22,599 nucleotides of DNA from a virus. This document shows, piece by piece, positions 1-6,806 of this stretch. The DNA lies in IMG/VR virus record IMGVR_UViG_3300030118_005341, positions 1 through 22,599 of that record, one strand, 5' to 3'. The translations under genes were made by a program, and so were the position numbers. A model generated the notes under the pieces. The model searched no databases. It was not told where the DNA came from and saw only the letters and a program-made list of their open reading frames with translations. Every line of letters starts with the position of its first letter. Position 1 is the stretch's first letter.

Positions 1-2
1 AC

Positions 3-686
3 TGGCGTCGTAATTACTTTCCACAGTACAAGGCAAGTCGTCGTAAGTCTCGCGAAGATTCTGATTTTGATTGGGGTGAAGCGTTTCGTATTCTTCAGCT
101 TGTACAAGATGAAATCAAACAAAACTTTCCTTATCATGTTATCAAAATTGACGAATGCGAAGCAGACGATATTATTGGTACACTATGCGAAAACTCACAA
201 GAGTTTGGTCAGTATGAAGACATAATGATTGTATCTGCTGATCATGACTTTAAACAACTACAAAGATATGATAACGTTTCACAGTTTTCTCCTTTAACAA
301 AAAAGTACGTGGAAGAAAGTCATCCACGCCAAAATTTGAAACTTAAAATATTACAGGGTGATGGTGGTGATGGCGTACCAAACGTGCTATCAGATGACAA
401 CGTATTTGTAGAAGGTCGTAGACAAACACCACTTTCTAAGAAGAAGAAAGAAGCAATACTTAGAGATCTTGGTGAAGGCGAATTACTATATGCCGCTTCA
501 TGGTATCGTAATTACTGTCGTAACGAAACACTGATCGATCTTACTAAAACTCCAGATCGACTCAAAGAAAAGATCTTAGAAGAATATAAAAATCAAGATC
601 CTTGGCATAATAAAGGTCTGGTGTTTCCATATCTTATAAATAAAAATATGAAACAGCTGATTGAATCCGTGGAGGAATTTGTATAA
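3..686 (+). CDS. rnh: T4 RNase H-like 5'-3' exonuclease / flap endonuclease, 5' end missing
   Basis: The gene is open at the left edge; 227 residues remain of a family of about 305 in T4, so roughly the first quarter is missing. T4 RNase H removes RNA primers and flaps during lagging-strand synthesis. Visible family signatures run in the T4 order: WRRNYFPQYK near the start, the metal-binding block ECEADDIIG, then SADHDFKQLQ, QFSP.TKKYV and ILQGDGGDGVPNV with its acidic residues. The matches to T4 RNase H (WRRDF, YEANDHIA, SSDGDFTQL, ILKGDKKDNV) come from memory of that protein. The stop overlaps the next start as TAATG, which suggests coupled translation. Identification is firm; only the N-terminus is unseen. 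Confidence 0.93.
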   Translation, partial: WRRNYFPQYKASRRKSREDSDFDWGEAFRILQLVQDEIKQNFPYHVIKIDECEADDIIGTLCENSQEFGQYEDIMIVSADHDFKQLQRYDNVSQFSPLTKKYVEESHPRQNLKLKILQGDGGDGVPNVLSDDNVFVEGRRQTPLSKKKKEAILRDLGEGELLYAASWYRNYCRNETLIDLTKTPDRLKEKILEEYKNQDPWHNKGLVFPYLINKNMKQLIESVEEFV

Positions 687-1111
687 TGGATTTAGATGTA
701 TTTGAAGTGCTTGAAAAAGCAGCAAAACAAAGAACTAAAGCTAAAAAAGTAGAAGTTCTTAAACAAAATGAAAGTTGGCCATTAAAGGATATCATACGTG
801 GCTCATATGATTCTACTATCGAATGGGATATTCCAGCAGGAGATCCACCTTACACAGCCTCGCCAGCACATATGCACCCAGCAAGTCTTTTAAGAGAACA
901 TAAGAAATTTGTTTACTTTGTCAAAGGTACTCGTGCAAACAAATCTATTCCTAAGTTTAAACGAGAAAGAATATTTTTAGAAATTATTGAAGGCGTACAT
1001 CCATCAGACGCAAAACATGTAATTGACATGGTAAACAAAAGGCCCATTAAAAATCTTACGAGGCCGATTATAGAGGAGGCTTTTCCTGGTCTTTTACGAG
1101 ATAACCTTTAA
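686..1111 (+). CDS. conserved phage protein, DUF6433-like
   Basis: This 141-residue protein has a predominantly helical, charged N-terminus (about residues 1-25), a central IPAGDPPYTAS segment, and a C-terminal part with KRERIFLEIIEGVHPSDAK (93-111) and EEAFPGLL. This pattern (LP.G.PPY, then a RE..F...LE...P.DA block, then a FP.LL tail) fits the DUF6433 family of T4-like marine phages as I recall it; its function is unknown to me. A GGAGG ribosome binding site precedes the ATG, and the start overlaps the rnh stop, so the two are probably co-expressed. A strong terminator follows 33 bases after the stop, making this the last gene of its transcript. Confidence 0.75.
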   Translation: MDLDVFEVLEKAAKQRTKAKKVEVLKQNESWPLKDIIRGSYDSTIEWDIPAGDPPYTASPAHMHPASLLREHKKFVYFVKGTRANKSIPKFKRERIFLEIIEGVHPSDAKHVIDMVNKRPIKNLTRPIIEEAFPGLLRDNL

Positions 1112-1144
1112 AAGTCTACTGATTTACATTTTAACTCTAACTTC

Positions 1145-1175
1145 AGGGTGTGCATCAATTTGTACACTCTTTTTT
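1145..1175 (+). terminator. intrinsic terminator after the rnh unit
   Basis: The sequence at 1145-1153 pairs with 1162-1170 over nine base pairs (two of them G-U in RNA), with an eight-base loop ATCAATTT and a run of six T at 1170-1175. Its place just after a stop codon and before a gap fits factor-independent termination. It is the only hairpin plus T-run that I could find in the window. Confidence 0.75.
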
Positions 1176-1190
1176 CATAAGGTACTATTA

Positions 1191-1361
1191 ATGAACGCTC
1201 AAATCGACAGATTAGTCAAAGACTCAGCCGAATTAGAAATATACGCCAAAAAGCTAGTAAAGAAAGGCGAAGAAAACAGAGCACAGAAAATTTTAAAGAA
1301 ACGAAACTTTATAGAGCAACAAATAACGTACTTACATGGACCTAAACTAAATTCAATATAA
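1191..1361 (+). CDS. small hypothetical protein, lysine-rich helix
   Basis: This 56-residue frame starts with ATG at 1191, with a weak TAAGG about nine bases upstream, and ends with TAA. The product is very basic and looks entirely helical: Lys/Glu-rich with heptad-like hydrophobics (IDRLV, LEIYAKKLV, AQKILKKRNFIEQQI). It lies alone between the terminator at 1145-1175 and the promoter at 1378, with no promoter of its own that I can see, so it may depend on read-through. I recognise no family. Codon use and a clean start support a real gene, but length and position leave doubt. Confidence 0.55.
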   Translation: MNAQIDRLVKDSAELEIYAKKLVKKGEENRAQKILKKRNFIEQQITYLHGPKLNSI

Positions 1362-1377
1362 GAAGAAAAAATAATCG

Positions 1378-1406
1378 TATACAAACTTCTTAAACTATGT
1401 TATAAT
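1378..1406 (+). promoter_or_regulatory. sigma70-like promoter of the shared phage family (variant -35)
   Basis: TATACA at 1378-1383, 17 bases, TATAAT at 1401-1406, preceded by CG as in most other members. The spacer shares the block CT.AAA.TATG with those at 17357 and 18014. Transcription should start near 1413, leaving a leader of about 40 bases before the gene at 1454. The -35 deviates in one base from the TTTACA of the other six sites. Confidence 0.6.
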
Positions 1407-1453
1407 TACTTATTGAATCAAACAATTAATGATGAAGCTATAATATCCGGATT

Positions 1454-2062
1454 ATGAATATATTTGTACTTGATAATGACCCAGTAATTGCTGCACAAAT
1501 GATGTGCGATAAACATATACCTAAGATGATTGTAGAATCAGCACAGATGTTGTGTACTTCTCATCGTTTACTTGACGGTAAGGAAATGAAACGTCCTTCG
1601 AAATCGGGTAAAAGAATGGTAAAGTACTGGGATCTATACGAAGGATCAGACGATCTTGAAGCTGAATTACTCTACTATGCCGCTGTACATACAGGCCATC
1701 CTTGTACTGTATGGACTATGAAATCAGAAGCCAATTATCGATGGCATTGGCAGCATCTACATGCTCTCTGCGACGAGTATACATATAGGTATAGTACAGA
1801 AAAAGAACCATACAAAACTCATAAGACTCAAAGAGAAATACTTTGGGCTATTCAAGCACCTCCAAGAAATATTCCGAAAGGTGGTTTGACAGAGTTTGCT
1901 CAGGCCATGAAGATGTATCCTGAATGTATGGTTCCTGGTAACGCTGTAAAGGCTTATCAAAACTATTACCATGTCGCAAAACATTTTGCTAAATGGGAAA
2001 AAGGTCGACCAGCTCCTGACTGGTGGAAAGGATACCAAGGTGCCGAAGTACACGCTGCGTGA
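1454..2062 (+). CDS. conserved phage protein of unknown function (MNIFVLDNDP family)
   Basis: This 202-residue protein is rich in His, Trp, Tyr and Cys. It opens with NIFVLDNDPVIAAQ, followed by MMCDKHIPKM (17-26) and ESAQMLCTSHRLLDG, then HTGHPCTVW, NYRWHWQHLHALCDEY, and near the end FAKWEKGRPAPDWW. I recognise this arrangement (LD.DP, CDKH..KM..E.AQ.L, HPC..W, LCDEY.YRY) as a family widespread in marine T4-like phages, but I know no established function. The clustered His, Cys and Asp residues could bind metal; this is only an inference. Transcription probably comes from the promoter at 1378. The ribosome binding site is weak. The 3' end overlaps the next gene by 23 bases. Confidence 0.75.
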   Translation: MNIFVLDNDPVIAAQMMCDKHIPKMIVESAQMLCTSHRLLDGKEMKRPSKSGKRMVKYWDLYEGSDDLEAELLYYAAVHTGHPCTVWTMKSEANYRWHWQHLHALCDEYTYRYSTEKEPYKTHKTQREILWAIQAPPRNIPKGGLTEFAQAMKMYPECMVPGNAVKAYQNYYHVAKHFAKWEKGRPAPDWWKGYQGAEVHAA

Positions 2063-2273
2063 TATAAAAACAAATGAGACATGGGATGTGACATGTTCTT
2101 GGAACGAGTTGCAGACCATACTTGATGAGATGCCTGATGTTGTAAAGGAACTCTCTACACCCGCATTTTGTGGTAATACCATGTCTAATCTTCGTCGAGC
2201 TGGCAGTGGTTGGCAAGACGTGTTGAATGGCATAAAGAAAAATTCCGGGGCTGGCAATAAAATTAAAACATGA
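2040..2273 (+). CDS. small conserved phage protein, FmdB-like without zinc ribbon, GTG start
   Basis: I place the start at GTG 2040, which gives (M)PKYTLRDIKTNETWDV, because related marine phage proteins begin MPTYTF..., and because AAAGGA lies seven bases before this GTG. The 77-residue product has an N-terminal beta-like segment, a middle WNELQTILDEMPDVVKEL helix, and an AFCGN...GSGWQDVLNGIKK end that resembles the G(F/W)K..L..I tail of the family. The Cys pairs of true FmdB zinc ribbons are absent; only two isolated Cys remain. The role is unknown. An upstream ATG at 1971 would give a longer form overlapping the previous gene by 92 bases and is less likely. The stop overlaps the next start as ATGA. 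Confidence 0.65.
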   Translation: MPKYTLRDIKTNETWDVTCSWNELQTILDEMPDVVKELSTPAFCGNTMSNLRRAGSGWQDVLNGIKKNSGAGNKIKT

Positions 2274-2422
2274 GACGCGGTAAAAAGAAGTCTAAATCTG
2301 AATATATAAAGATTCGGATAGGCCAATTAAGAGAAGATGCAAGTAAAGCATCCGACGATCATGATAGAAAATGGTACTATAGATTGATACAAGAACTCAA
2401 ATGGGTTGATGAACATGAGTAA
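2270..2422 (+). CDS. small hypothetical basic protein
   Basis: This 50-residue frame starts with an ATG that overlaps the previous stop (ATGA) and runs into the PhoH gene by 14 bases. The product opens with a very basic stretch (MRRGKKKSKSEYIKIRIGQL) and continues as a probable amphipathic helix with DDHDRKWYYRLIQELKWV. It fills exactly the space between two firmly placed genes, which is the main argument for it. I recognise no family; small basic proteins of this shape are often nucleic-acid binding, but nothing here proves this. Confidence 0.6.
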   Translation: MRRGKKKSKSEYIKIRIGQLREDASKASDDHDRKWYYRLIQELKWVDEHE

Positions 2423-3092
2423 GGCGAAAGCAAGATATGAAGATCTTTTTGAATTTGAACCGCAAACTACAAACCAAGATAAAGCATGGAACGCGTGGGA
2501 TGATGGTGATAATCTCGTACTTGCTGGTTCAGCTGGTACTGGCAAAACTTTTGTTGCGTTATACTTGGCATTGGAATCGGTTCTCGAGCGAGAGACGCCT
2601 TATGATAAATGTATTATTGTCCGATCGGTTGTCCCTACGAGAGACATGGGATATTTACCAGGTACGATAGAGGAAAAGAAGGAAGTATTTGAAACGCCAT
2701 ACAAAGCAATTTGCAACGAGCTTTTTGGTGATAATGCAACTTATAATAAAATGGTGAATAGTCATCAATTAGAGTTCACAACTACATCATTTATTCGTGG
2801 TTTAACTATAGATAATAGTATAATAGTTGTTGATGAGATGCAAAATCTTAATTTCCATGAGCTCGATTCTGTAATCACACGAGTAGGTAATAATTGCAGA
2901 GTCATATTTAGCGGAGATTATCGACAGTCTGATTTTAAAGATGAAGCTGAGAGAGATGGCATACAAAGATTTTTGAGAATTATTGAGCAGCTAAAAAATT
3001 TTAGTGTGATTACTTTTGGATGGTCTGATATTGTAAGGTCAGATTTTTTGCGCGATTACATTATGACAAAAGAAATGTTAGGAATAAAGTAA
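2409..3092 (+). CDS. phoH: PhoH-like P-loop ATPase
   Basis: The product (227 residues from ATG 2409; ATG 2415 is an equally possible start giving MSKAKARYEDL) carries Walker A GSAGTGKT near residue 40-47, IVRSVVPTRDMGYLPGT, a Walker B VVDEMQN near 140-146, and the sensor-like block IFSGDYRQSD. This order is that of the PhoH family and of its short form common in marine phages. PhoH proteins are cytoplasmic ATPases related to superfamily 1 helicases; bacterial phoH responds to phosphate starvation, but the role in phages is unsettled. No clear ribosome binding site precedes either start. The stop overlaps the next start as TAATG. Confidence 0.9.
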   Translation: MNMSKAKARYEDLFEFEPQTTNQDKAWNAWDDGDNLVLAGSAGTGKTFVALYLALESVLERETPYDKCIIVRSVVPTRDMGYLPGTIEEKKEVFETPYKAICNELFGDNATYNKMVNSHQLEFTTTSFIRGLTIDNSIIVVDEMQNLNFHELDSVITRVGNNCRVIFSGDYRQSDFKDEAERDGIQRFLRIIEQLKNFSVITFGWSDIVRSDFLRDYIMTKEMLGIK

Positions 3093-3487
3093 TGTTGAGA
3101 TGGACACCAGCAATTATCGCGATATTTATGGTCATTATGGCCATATTAAACAGCGAAGCATTTTCAGAAGATTTAGGAGCAAAGGCTTATTTGTTCAACA
3201 AACCGGTTTTGTGTGGATCGACCATGCAAGAATCTATGGATATGCTGTCGCAGATTAAAAGTGACGGTATGAAACCACTTATGTGGTTTACAGGTAATTC
3301 TTTCAATGGTGATCAGTCAAAATTCTTTTCTGATGTTTTTGTTTTATATGATCCTACAGATCAACAAATAACTATTGTTGAAAGACAATACAGTGGTTTC
3401 ACTTGTGTATTGTCAGGTGGTACTGGTTCTATTGAATTTGGTACGCAAGAAATAAAAGACATCCTTGGATGGAATGATATACCATGA
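3092..3487 (+). CDS. hypothetical secreted or membrane-anchored phage protein
   Basis: The 131-residue product begins with a positively charged residue and a hydrophobic stretch (about residues 5-19, PAIIAIFMVIMAIL), then NSEAFS, which fits a signal peptide cleaved near 23-25 or an uncleaved anchor. The remainder looks like a small beta-rich domain with Cys41 and Cys105 that could form a disulphide in the periplasm, and a YDPTDQQITIVERQ segment followed by CVLSGGTG. I recall similar exported proteins in cyanophages and pelagiphages, all without known function. AGGA lies eight bases before the start. It overlaps phoH by one base and the next gene by four. Confidence 0.7.
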   Translation: MLRWTPAIIAIFMVIMAILNSEAFSEDLGAKAYLFNKPVLCGSTMQESMDMLSQIKSDGMKPLMWFTGNSFNGDQSKFFSDVFVLYDPTDQQITIVERQYSGFTCVLSGGTGSIEFGTQEIKDILGWNDIP

Positions 3488-3747
3488 AGTACTATATACT
3501 TATAGTTATGATGGCTGGACCAGGAGAGTTTATAGAGCATCAACTCTATGATCAAATGCCTTTTGATAACGTAAGTGACTGCCAACATTTTAGTTCAACA
3601 TATTGGCAAAAACTTACAAGTTTAGCTGAGATGAAACATCAAAGGGAATGGGCTAACATGTTTTGCATTCCAGAGCGTAAGACTGAGAATGGACCCATAC
3701 AAGATAATGAATACATAAGGATGATTTTGAATGAAGAGGGTATTTAA
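3484..3747 (+). CDS. small hypothetical protein with hydrophobic N-terminus
   Basis: The 87-residue product begins MKYYILIVMMAG, a short hydrophobic run that could be a weak export signal, followed by a polar domain with Cys33 and Cys61, ELIDQ-like acidic segments and an acidic C-terminus. The start overlaps the stop of the preceding exported protein (ATGA), which suggests coupled translation and possibly a shared job in the envelope. The 3' end overlaps the nuclease gene by 17 bases. No family is recognised. Confidence 0.6.
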   Translation: MKYYILIVMMAGPGEFIEHQLYDQMPFDNVSDCQHFSSTYWQKLTSLAEMKHQREWANMFCIPERKTENGPIQDNEYIRMILNEEGI

Positions 3748-4408
3748 ACATGAAGAGCTGGATATCGGATACGATGATTTGGTTGCAGACACACGGGAAA
3801 CTGGTAGGGTATATGTTGCTCCTGATGGTTCTCGTTATCCTAGCGTCACAACAGTACTAGGTATACTCAGTGAAGACTCCATCAGGGAATGGAGACAACG
3901 AGTCGGCGAAGAAGAAGCGAATAAGGTTAGCCATCGAGCTTCTAATCGCGGTACTGCTGTACATAGCGTTATTGAAAAGTACTTAAGAAATGAAGATACA
4001 TCAGACAATCTCCCTCATATTAAGCAAAGCCTTGCGAATTTGCGGCCAATTCTTGATAAATCTATCGGAAAAATCTTTGGCCTCGAAACTGCTCTTTATA
4101 GTCGCCATCTTGGTATGGCTGGTCGTTGTGACTGTATAGCTGAATGGAATGGCGTACCGTCGATTATCGATTTCAAAACGTCTAGACGCATCAAAAAGAA
4201 AGAGAATATTGCTAGCTACTTTGCTCAAGCGTCGGCGTATGCCATCATGTTCGAAGAACGTACAGGCCTGGCGATACCGAACACGGTAATCGTTATGGAC
4301 GTCGACGATAATCACCCTCTTATATTTGAAGAACATCGCGATAACTTCGTTGAACTTCTACTCTCCACAAAAAAAGAATATGACAGACGTAAACTTTTTT
4401 CACATTAA
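3731..4408 (+). CDS. PD-(D/E)XK exonuclease, RecB/Cas4-like
   Basis: This 225-residue protein has the motifs of the RecB-type nuclease family: RGTAVH (73-78), GLE around residue 119, GRCD with Asp134, IIDFKTS with Asp147 and Lys149, and the QxxxY motif Gln166-Tyr170 (QASAY). The N-terminal segment ..GYDDLVADT...GRVYVAPDGSRYPSVTTVLG is typical of the copy found in marine T4-like phages, where it is annotated as an exonuclease. It probably degrades or trims DNA ends in recombination or host DNA breakdown; the exact role is not established. AAGGA lies nine bases before ATG 3731. It is the last gene before the promoter at 4442, without an obvious terminator. Confidence 0.87.
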   Translation: MKRVFKHEELDIGYDDLVADTRETGRVYVAPDGSRYPSVTTVLGILSEDSIREWRQRVGEEEANKVSHRASNRGTAVHSVIEKYLRNEDTSDNLPHIKQSLANLRPILDKSIGKIFGLETALYSRHLGMAGRCDCIAEWNGVPSIIDFKTSRRIKKKENIASYFAQASAYAIMFEERTGLAIPNTVIVMDVDDNHPLIFEEHRDNFVELLLSTKKEYDRRKLFSH

Positions 4409-4419
4409 TTAAAAAAAAA

Positions 4420-4432
4420 TCACTTTAAGTGA
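4420..4432 (+). promoter_or_regulatory. palindrome TCACTTTAAGTGA upstream of promoter, candidate operator
   Basis: A 13-base inverted repeat flanked by A-tracts (nine A before, eight A after) ends exactly nine bases before the -35 at 4442. A near-identical palindrome sits at the same distance before the promoter at 19628. No T-run follows on the + strand, so it is not a terminator of the upstream gene. Binding of a regulator, or an UP-like effect of the A-tracts, is inference. Confidence 0.5.
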
Positions 4433-4441
4433 AAAAAAACG

Positions 4442-4470
4442 TTTACATTTACCTCCGAATAGTATATAAT
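4442..4470 (+). promoter_or_regulatory. sigma70-like promoter driving the nucleotidase/glycan unit
   Basis: TTTACA at 4442-4447, 17 bases, TATAAT at 4465-4470, preceded by AAAACG. The spacer reads TTTACCTCCGAATAGTA and departs from the GAAAGTAT block of its relatives in the middle. The following leader has an AAGGAG ribosome binding site before ATG 4493. Since I see no further promoter of this family until 17357, it may drive almost 13 kb. Confidence 0.8.
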
Positions 4471-4492
4471 AGTACTATAAAGGAGCTAAATT

Positions 4493-4669
4493 ATGAATTA
4501 TGAAGTCGAAATCTTAGAAGCGCAAGAATTAGCTTGCACATACTATAACATTCCAAGACGTAAGTTTGTAGAGCTGGCAGCAGAGCACTATCCAAGAAAT
4601 GCTTATCTGTTTCACGTTGCTATACGTTTTTACGATGAAATTCAAACTGATATGATGGAGATTGCATAA
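4493..4669 (+). CDS. small hypothetical protein
   Basis: This 58-residue frame begins at ATG 4493, seven bases after a perfect AAGGAG, directly downstream of the promoter at 4442. The product is a helical, acidic protein (EVEILEAQELACTYYNIP, RRKFVELAAEHYPRN, VAIRFYDEIQTDMM). The stop overlaps the next start as TAATG. First place behind a strong promoter suggests early, high expression, as for many small phage proteins that act on the host, but nothing in the sequence tells its target. Confidence 0.75.
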   Translation: MNYEVEILEAQELACTYYNIPRRKFVELAAEHYPRNAYLFHVAIRFYDEIQTDMMEIA

Positions 4670-4953
4670 TGCGTATCAAAGGTGCTATGACTATTTTACA
4701 TAAACGTGCTGATTATTTCGGAGTTACTTTTAGAGAACTCATTGATATGTACGAATCAGATAGTCCGATGAAAATTGAAAACGAAACTGCTCGTCATATC
4801 GAAGCATATGAGGTCTACAAAAGAGACCAAGGATTTGTCTGGTCTGGTCTGCTTGGCTATAAGTGGGTTACTGTTGAACAAAGCTTTGCTATCTACAAAA
4901 TATGGAGAGGCGAAGGCTACCAATTAGATTTGTTTAAGGAGAGTATAATATGA
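4669..4953 (+). CDS. hypothetical protein
   Basis: The 94-residue product is mixed helical with several aromatic residues: an N-terminal basic segment (MRIKGAMTILHKRADYFGVTF), an acidic middle, and a C-terminal part WSGLLGYKWVTVEQSFAIYKIW. The N-terminal HKRADYFGVTFRELIDMYE resembles in outline the CTYYNIPRRKFVELAAEHY segment of the preceding gene product, so the two may be distant relatives; this is a visual impression only. GGAG lies about eight bases before the start, and the stop overlaps the next start as ATGA. No family is recognised. Confidence 0.7.
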   Translation: MRIKGAMTILHKRADYFGVTFRELIDMYESDSPMKIENETARHIEAYEVYKRDQGFVWSGLLGYKWVTVEQSFAIYKIWRGEGYQLDLFKESII

Positions 4954-5483
4954 TTTATATGGATATGGATGGAGTGATTGCTGACTTCTTTGGTGGACTT
5001 GAAAACAAATTTGGAGTCGATCATTGGAAAAGTTTAAGTTGGAAAGAAGAAGTCTTTGGTAAACTTAAAGGTACCGATTTCTTCAACAGGATTCCATGTT
5101 TTCATGAAGACGGTCGAAATCAGTCTTTTAGAATCCTTGAATTTGTAAAGCATGTTGCCTGGGAAAATGAAATCGATTGGGGCATCTGCTCTTCTCCTCT
5201 TCGTGGTGATGAATACAACTCAGCGTACTGGAAACGTGTATGGCTAGAACGTATGGATTTCATGCCAGATGATGTAAATAACTGTGTCTTTACTTCAAAC
5301 AAACCTCAATACGCTTGGAGTTACAAAGATCTACTTCCAAACGTTCTAATCGACGACAAACCACAAAACATCAAGACTTGGAGAGATGCTGGTGGTATTG
5401 GTATCCGTTTTCAAGCAAATGAAGACGATATTGATTATCTCGAATGGGAATTACTTGAAGCAATGAAGGAAAGATACGAATGA
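4950..5483 (+). CDS. HAD-family 5'(3')-deoxyribonucleotidase
   Basis: The 177-residue product shows all four HAD motifs of the NT5C type: DMDGVIADF with nucleophile Asp5 and acid Asp7, a Ser in GICSSP (81-82), Lys118 in TSNKPQYA, and LIDDKPQNI with Asp135 and Asp136. Such enzymes remove phosphate from deoxynucleoside monophosphates in the cytoplasm, and phage forms are thought to tune the dNTP pool during replication. Length fits the family. AAGGAG lies eight bases before the ATG, and the start overlaps the previous stop (ATGA). The substrate cannot be read from the sequence. Confidence 0.85.
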   Translation: MIYMDMDGVIADFFGGLENKFGVDHWKSLSWKEEVFGKLKGTDFFNRIPCFHEDGRNQSFRILEFVKHVAWENEIDWGICSSPLRGDEYNSAYWKRVWLERMDFMPDDVNNCVFTSNKPQYAWSYKDLLPNVLIDDKPQNIKTWRDAGGIGIRFQANEDDIDYLEWELLEAMKERYE

Positions 5484-5728
5484 ATTATATAGAGTTACTG
5501 AATCTAAGAACTGAGTTTGAAGATATTATCAAAGACTTCAATATGGGTTGTCAGGTTATGCAAGGACATTCTGCGTCCGATATAAATACAGTTGAGTGGT
5601 TTATAGAGCATGGACACAGGTCTAACTCTCTTCGTAATGGTTTCGATAAGGCAATGACAATTGCCAAAACTATTAAGGAGTACTCAGATGGCTGCACAGA
5701 AGAGATTAGAAGCCGGGAGTCAGTATGA
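5480..5728 (+). CDS. small hypothetical protein
   Basis: This 82-residue product has an N-terminal helix (NYIELLNLRTEFEDIIKDF) and a central segment QGHSASDINTVEWFIEHGHRSNSLR with three His, then an amphipathic helix FDKAMTIAKTIKEYSDG. AAGGA lies nine bases before the start, which overlaps the nucleotidase stop (ATGA). Its last 41 bases overlap the EF-hand gene in another frame. No family is recognised. Confidence 0.65.
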   Translation: MNYIELLNLRTEFEDIIKDFNMGCQVMQGHSASDINTVEWFIEHGHRSNSLRNGFDKAMTIAKTIKEYSDGCTEEIRSRESV

Positions 5729-6026
5729 GCATTTTGATAAAGATGGTGATGGAATAGTAAGTGATGAAGAATTTGCGCTCGAACGTGAAATGATGAGAGC
5801 AGATAACGAAGATAAAAAAGAAGATCAAATCCGTCGTATGGCGTGGTTTGCATTGTGGGGAATGTTATTATATCCAAGTGGTATATTAGTAACAGCAATG
5901 CTTGGATACGATATGGCGGCAAATCTTATTGCTGATATTGCTCCAACATATTTTGTTGCCATCTCAGCCTTGGTTGCAGCATTCTTTGGCGCCACAGCTT
6001 ATACAAAAGGAAAAATTGGCAAATAA
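5688..6026 (+). CDS. membrane protein with a single EF-hand
   Basis: I choose ATG 5688 because AAGGAG lies seven bases before it; this gives 112 residues. Residues 17-28 form a canonical 12-residue EF-hand loop (DKDGDGIVSDEE) that should bind calcium. A charged linker follows, then two probable membrane helices at about 51-73 and 80-105, and a basic tail. The EF-hand would lie on the same side as the tail if both helices cross. Similar EF-hand plus two-helix proteins occur in marine T4-like phages as I recall, without known function. It ends directly against the first glycosyltransferase gene, so calcium sensing at the membrane next to glycan enzymes is possible but unproven. Confidence 0.75.
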   Translation: MAAQKRLEAGSQYEHFDKDGDGIVSDEEFALEREMMRADNEDKKEDQIRRMAWFALWGMLLYPSGILVTAMLGYDMAANLIADIAPTYFVAISALVAAFFGATAYTKGKIGK

Positions 6027-6806
6027 ATGAAGCGATTGATATACCAGGTTTACACTGGTAAGCCTTCTAGATTATACGACCATTGTACAAACTCAGTTAA
6101 AGATTATTGTAAAAAATATAATATTGACCATATTGTACAACGTCAACCTATTATGATGATAAAACCCGATGTTTTCAGAACAGATCGAAGCAAGGAGTCA
6201 TACGAAAAATACGGTGGCTTCTTGCCTATCTATGAAAAAGAAAACGCATTCGATTATTGGGATCGATACGATCAGATCTGTATCATAGATGCGGATATCT
6301 GGATCAGACCAGAATCTCCAAATATATTTGAACACACAAGCGTAAACGCTGATTTTTCTGGTGTGATTGAAGCTTCTATGCCAATTTTACCTTGGTATGA
6401 AGAAAAAATAGCAAACTATTCTCGCATGCAGTACGGTCCTTTAAAAGATTATTGGAAACCTCAAGGTAAAACTGGTTATCCTTTTATGAACATGGGATTA
6501 ATGATGATGAATAAATCTATTACAACTTATCTTCATGGTGATTCAGGTAAACAGTTTATTCAGAGATCTGAGTTTAAAGATTTTGTAGACGGTATAGGTC
6601 CATGGAAGTGGTCAACTGATCAAACACTACTTAACTACTGGATATATAAAGAAAAGATGACAGTTAAAAATTTAGACTGGAAATGGAATGCAATGTATAC
6701 AGCGGTAAAAAATGTAAAAGAAGCTTATTTCGTTCATTTCTTTTTAAAAGATAAACTGCCTAATAAAGGCGAAAATGTAGAACAGTTGATGAAAGACGTG
6801 GAATGA
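6027..6806 (+). CDS. GT-A glycosyltransferase, GT8-like (cassette gene 1)
   Basis: The 259-residue protein shows the features of a metal-dependent GT-A glycosyltransferase: DAD at 88-90 in CIIDADIWI, which would hold the metal and nucleotide sugar, FMNMGLMMMN (153-162), STDQTLLNYW (196-205), DWKWN (217-221) and a late VHFF with His237 as possible second metal ligand. The same order recurs in the genes at 12875 and 13594, so these are paralogues. Donor and acceptor sugars are unknown. The ATG follows the stop of the EF-hand gene with no gap. Confidence 0.8.
   Translation: MKRLIYQVYTGKPSRLYDHCTNSVKDYCKKYNIDHIVQRQPIMMIKPDVFRTDRSKESYEKYGGFLPIYEKENAFDYWDRYDQICIIDADIWIRPESPNIFEHTSVNADFSGVIEASMPILPWYEEKIANYSRMQYGPLKDYWKPQGKTGYPFMNMGLMMMNKSITTYLHGDSGKQFIQRSEFKDFVDGIGPWKWSTDQTLLNYWIYKEKMTVKNLDWKWNAMYTAVKNVKEAYFVHFFLKDKLPNKGENVEQLMKDVE

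Noticed and set aside
1123-1151. TTTACA at 1123 as a further member of the promoter family
   Set aside because: At 17 bases downstream stands GGGTGT, part of the terminator stem, so there is no -10.
1757-2326. Long open frame on the - strand (189 codons)
   Set aside because: It is antisense to two genes with conserved features, has no ribosome binding site or recognisable protein, and its composition is that of a reverse-strand shadow. Other - strand frames were left out for the same reason.
4420-4432. Palindrome as terminator of the nuclease gene
   Set aside because: On the + strand the palindrome is followed by A, not T; the T-run exists only on the - strand, where no gene ends here. The same holds at 19606.
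635-5588. T4 late promoter sequences TATAAATA at 635 and 5581
   Set aside because: Both lie inside genes with no start codon suitably placed downstream, and several copies are expected by chance in AT-rich DNA of this length.
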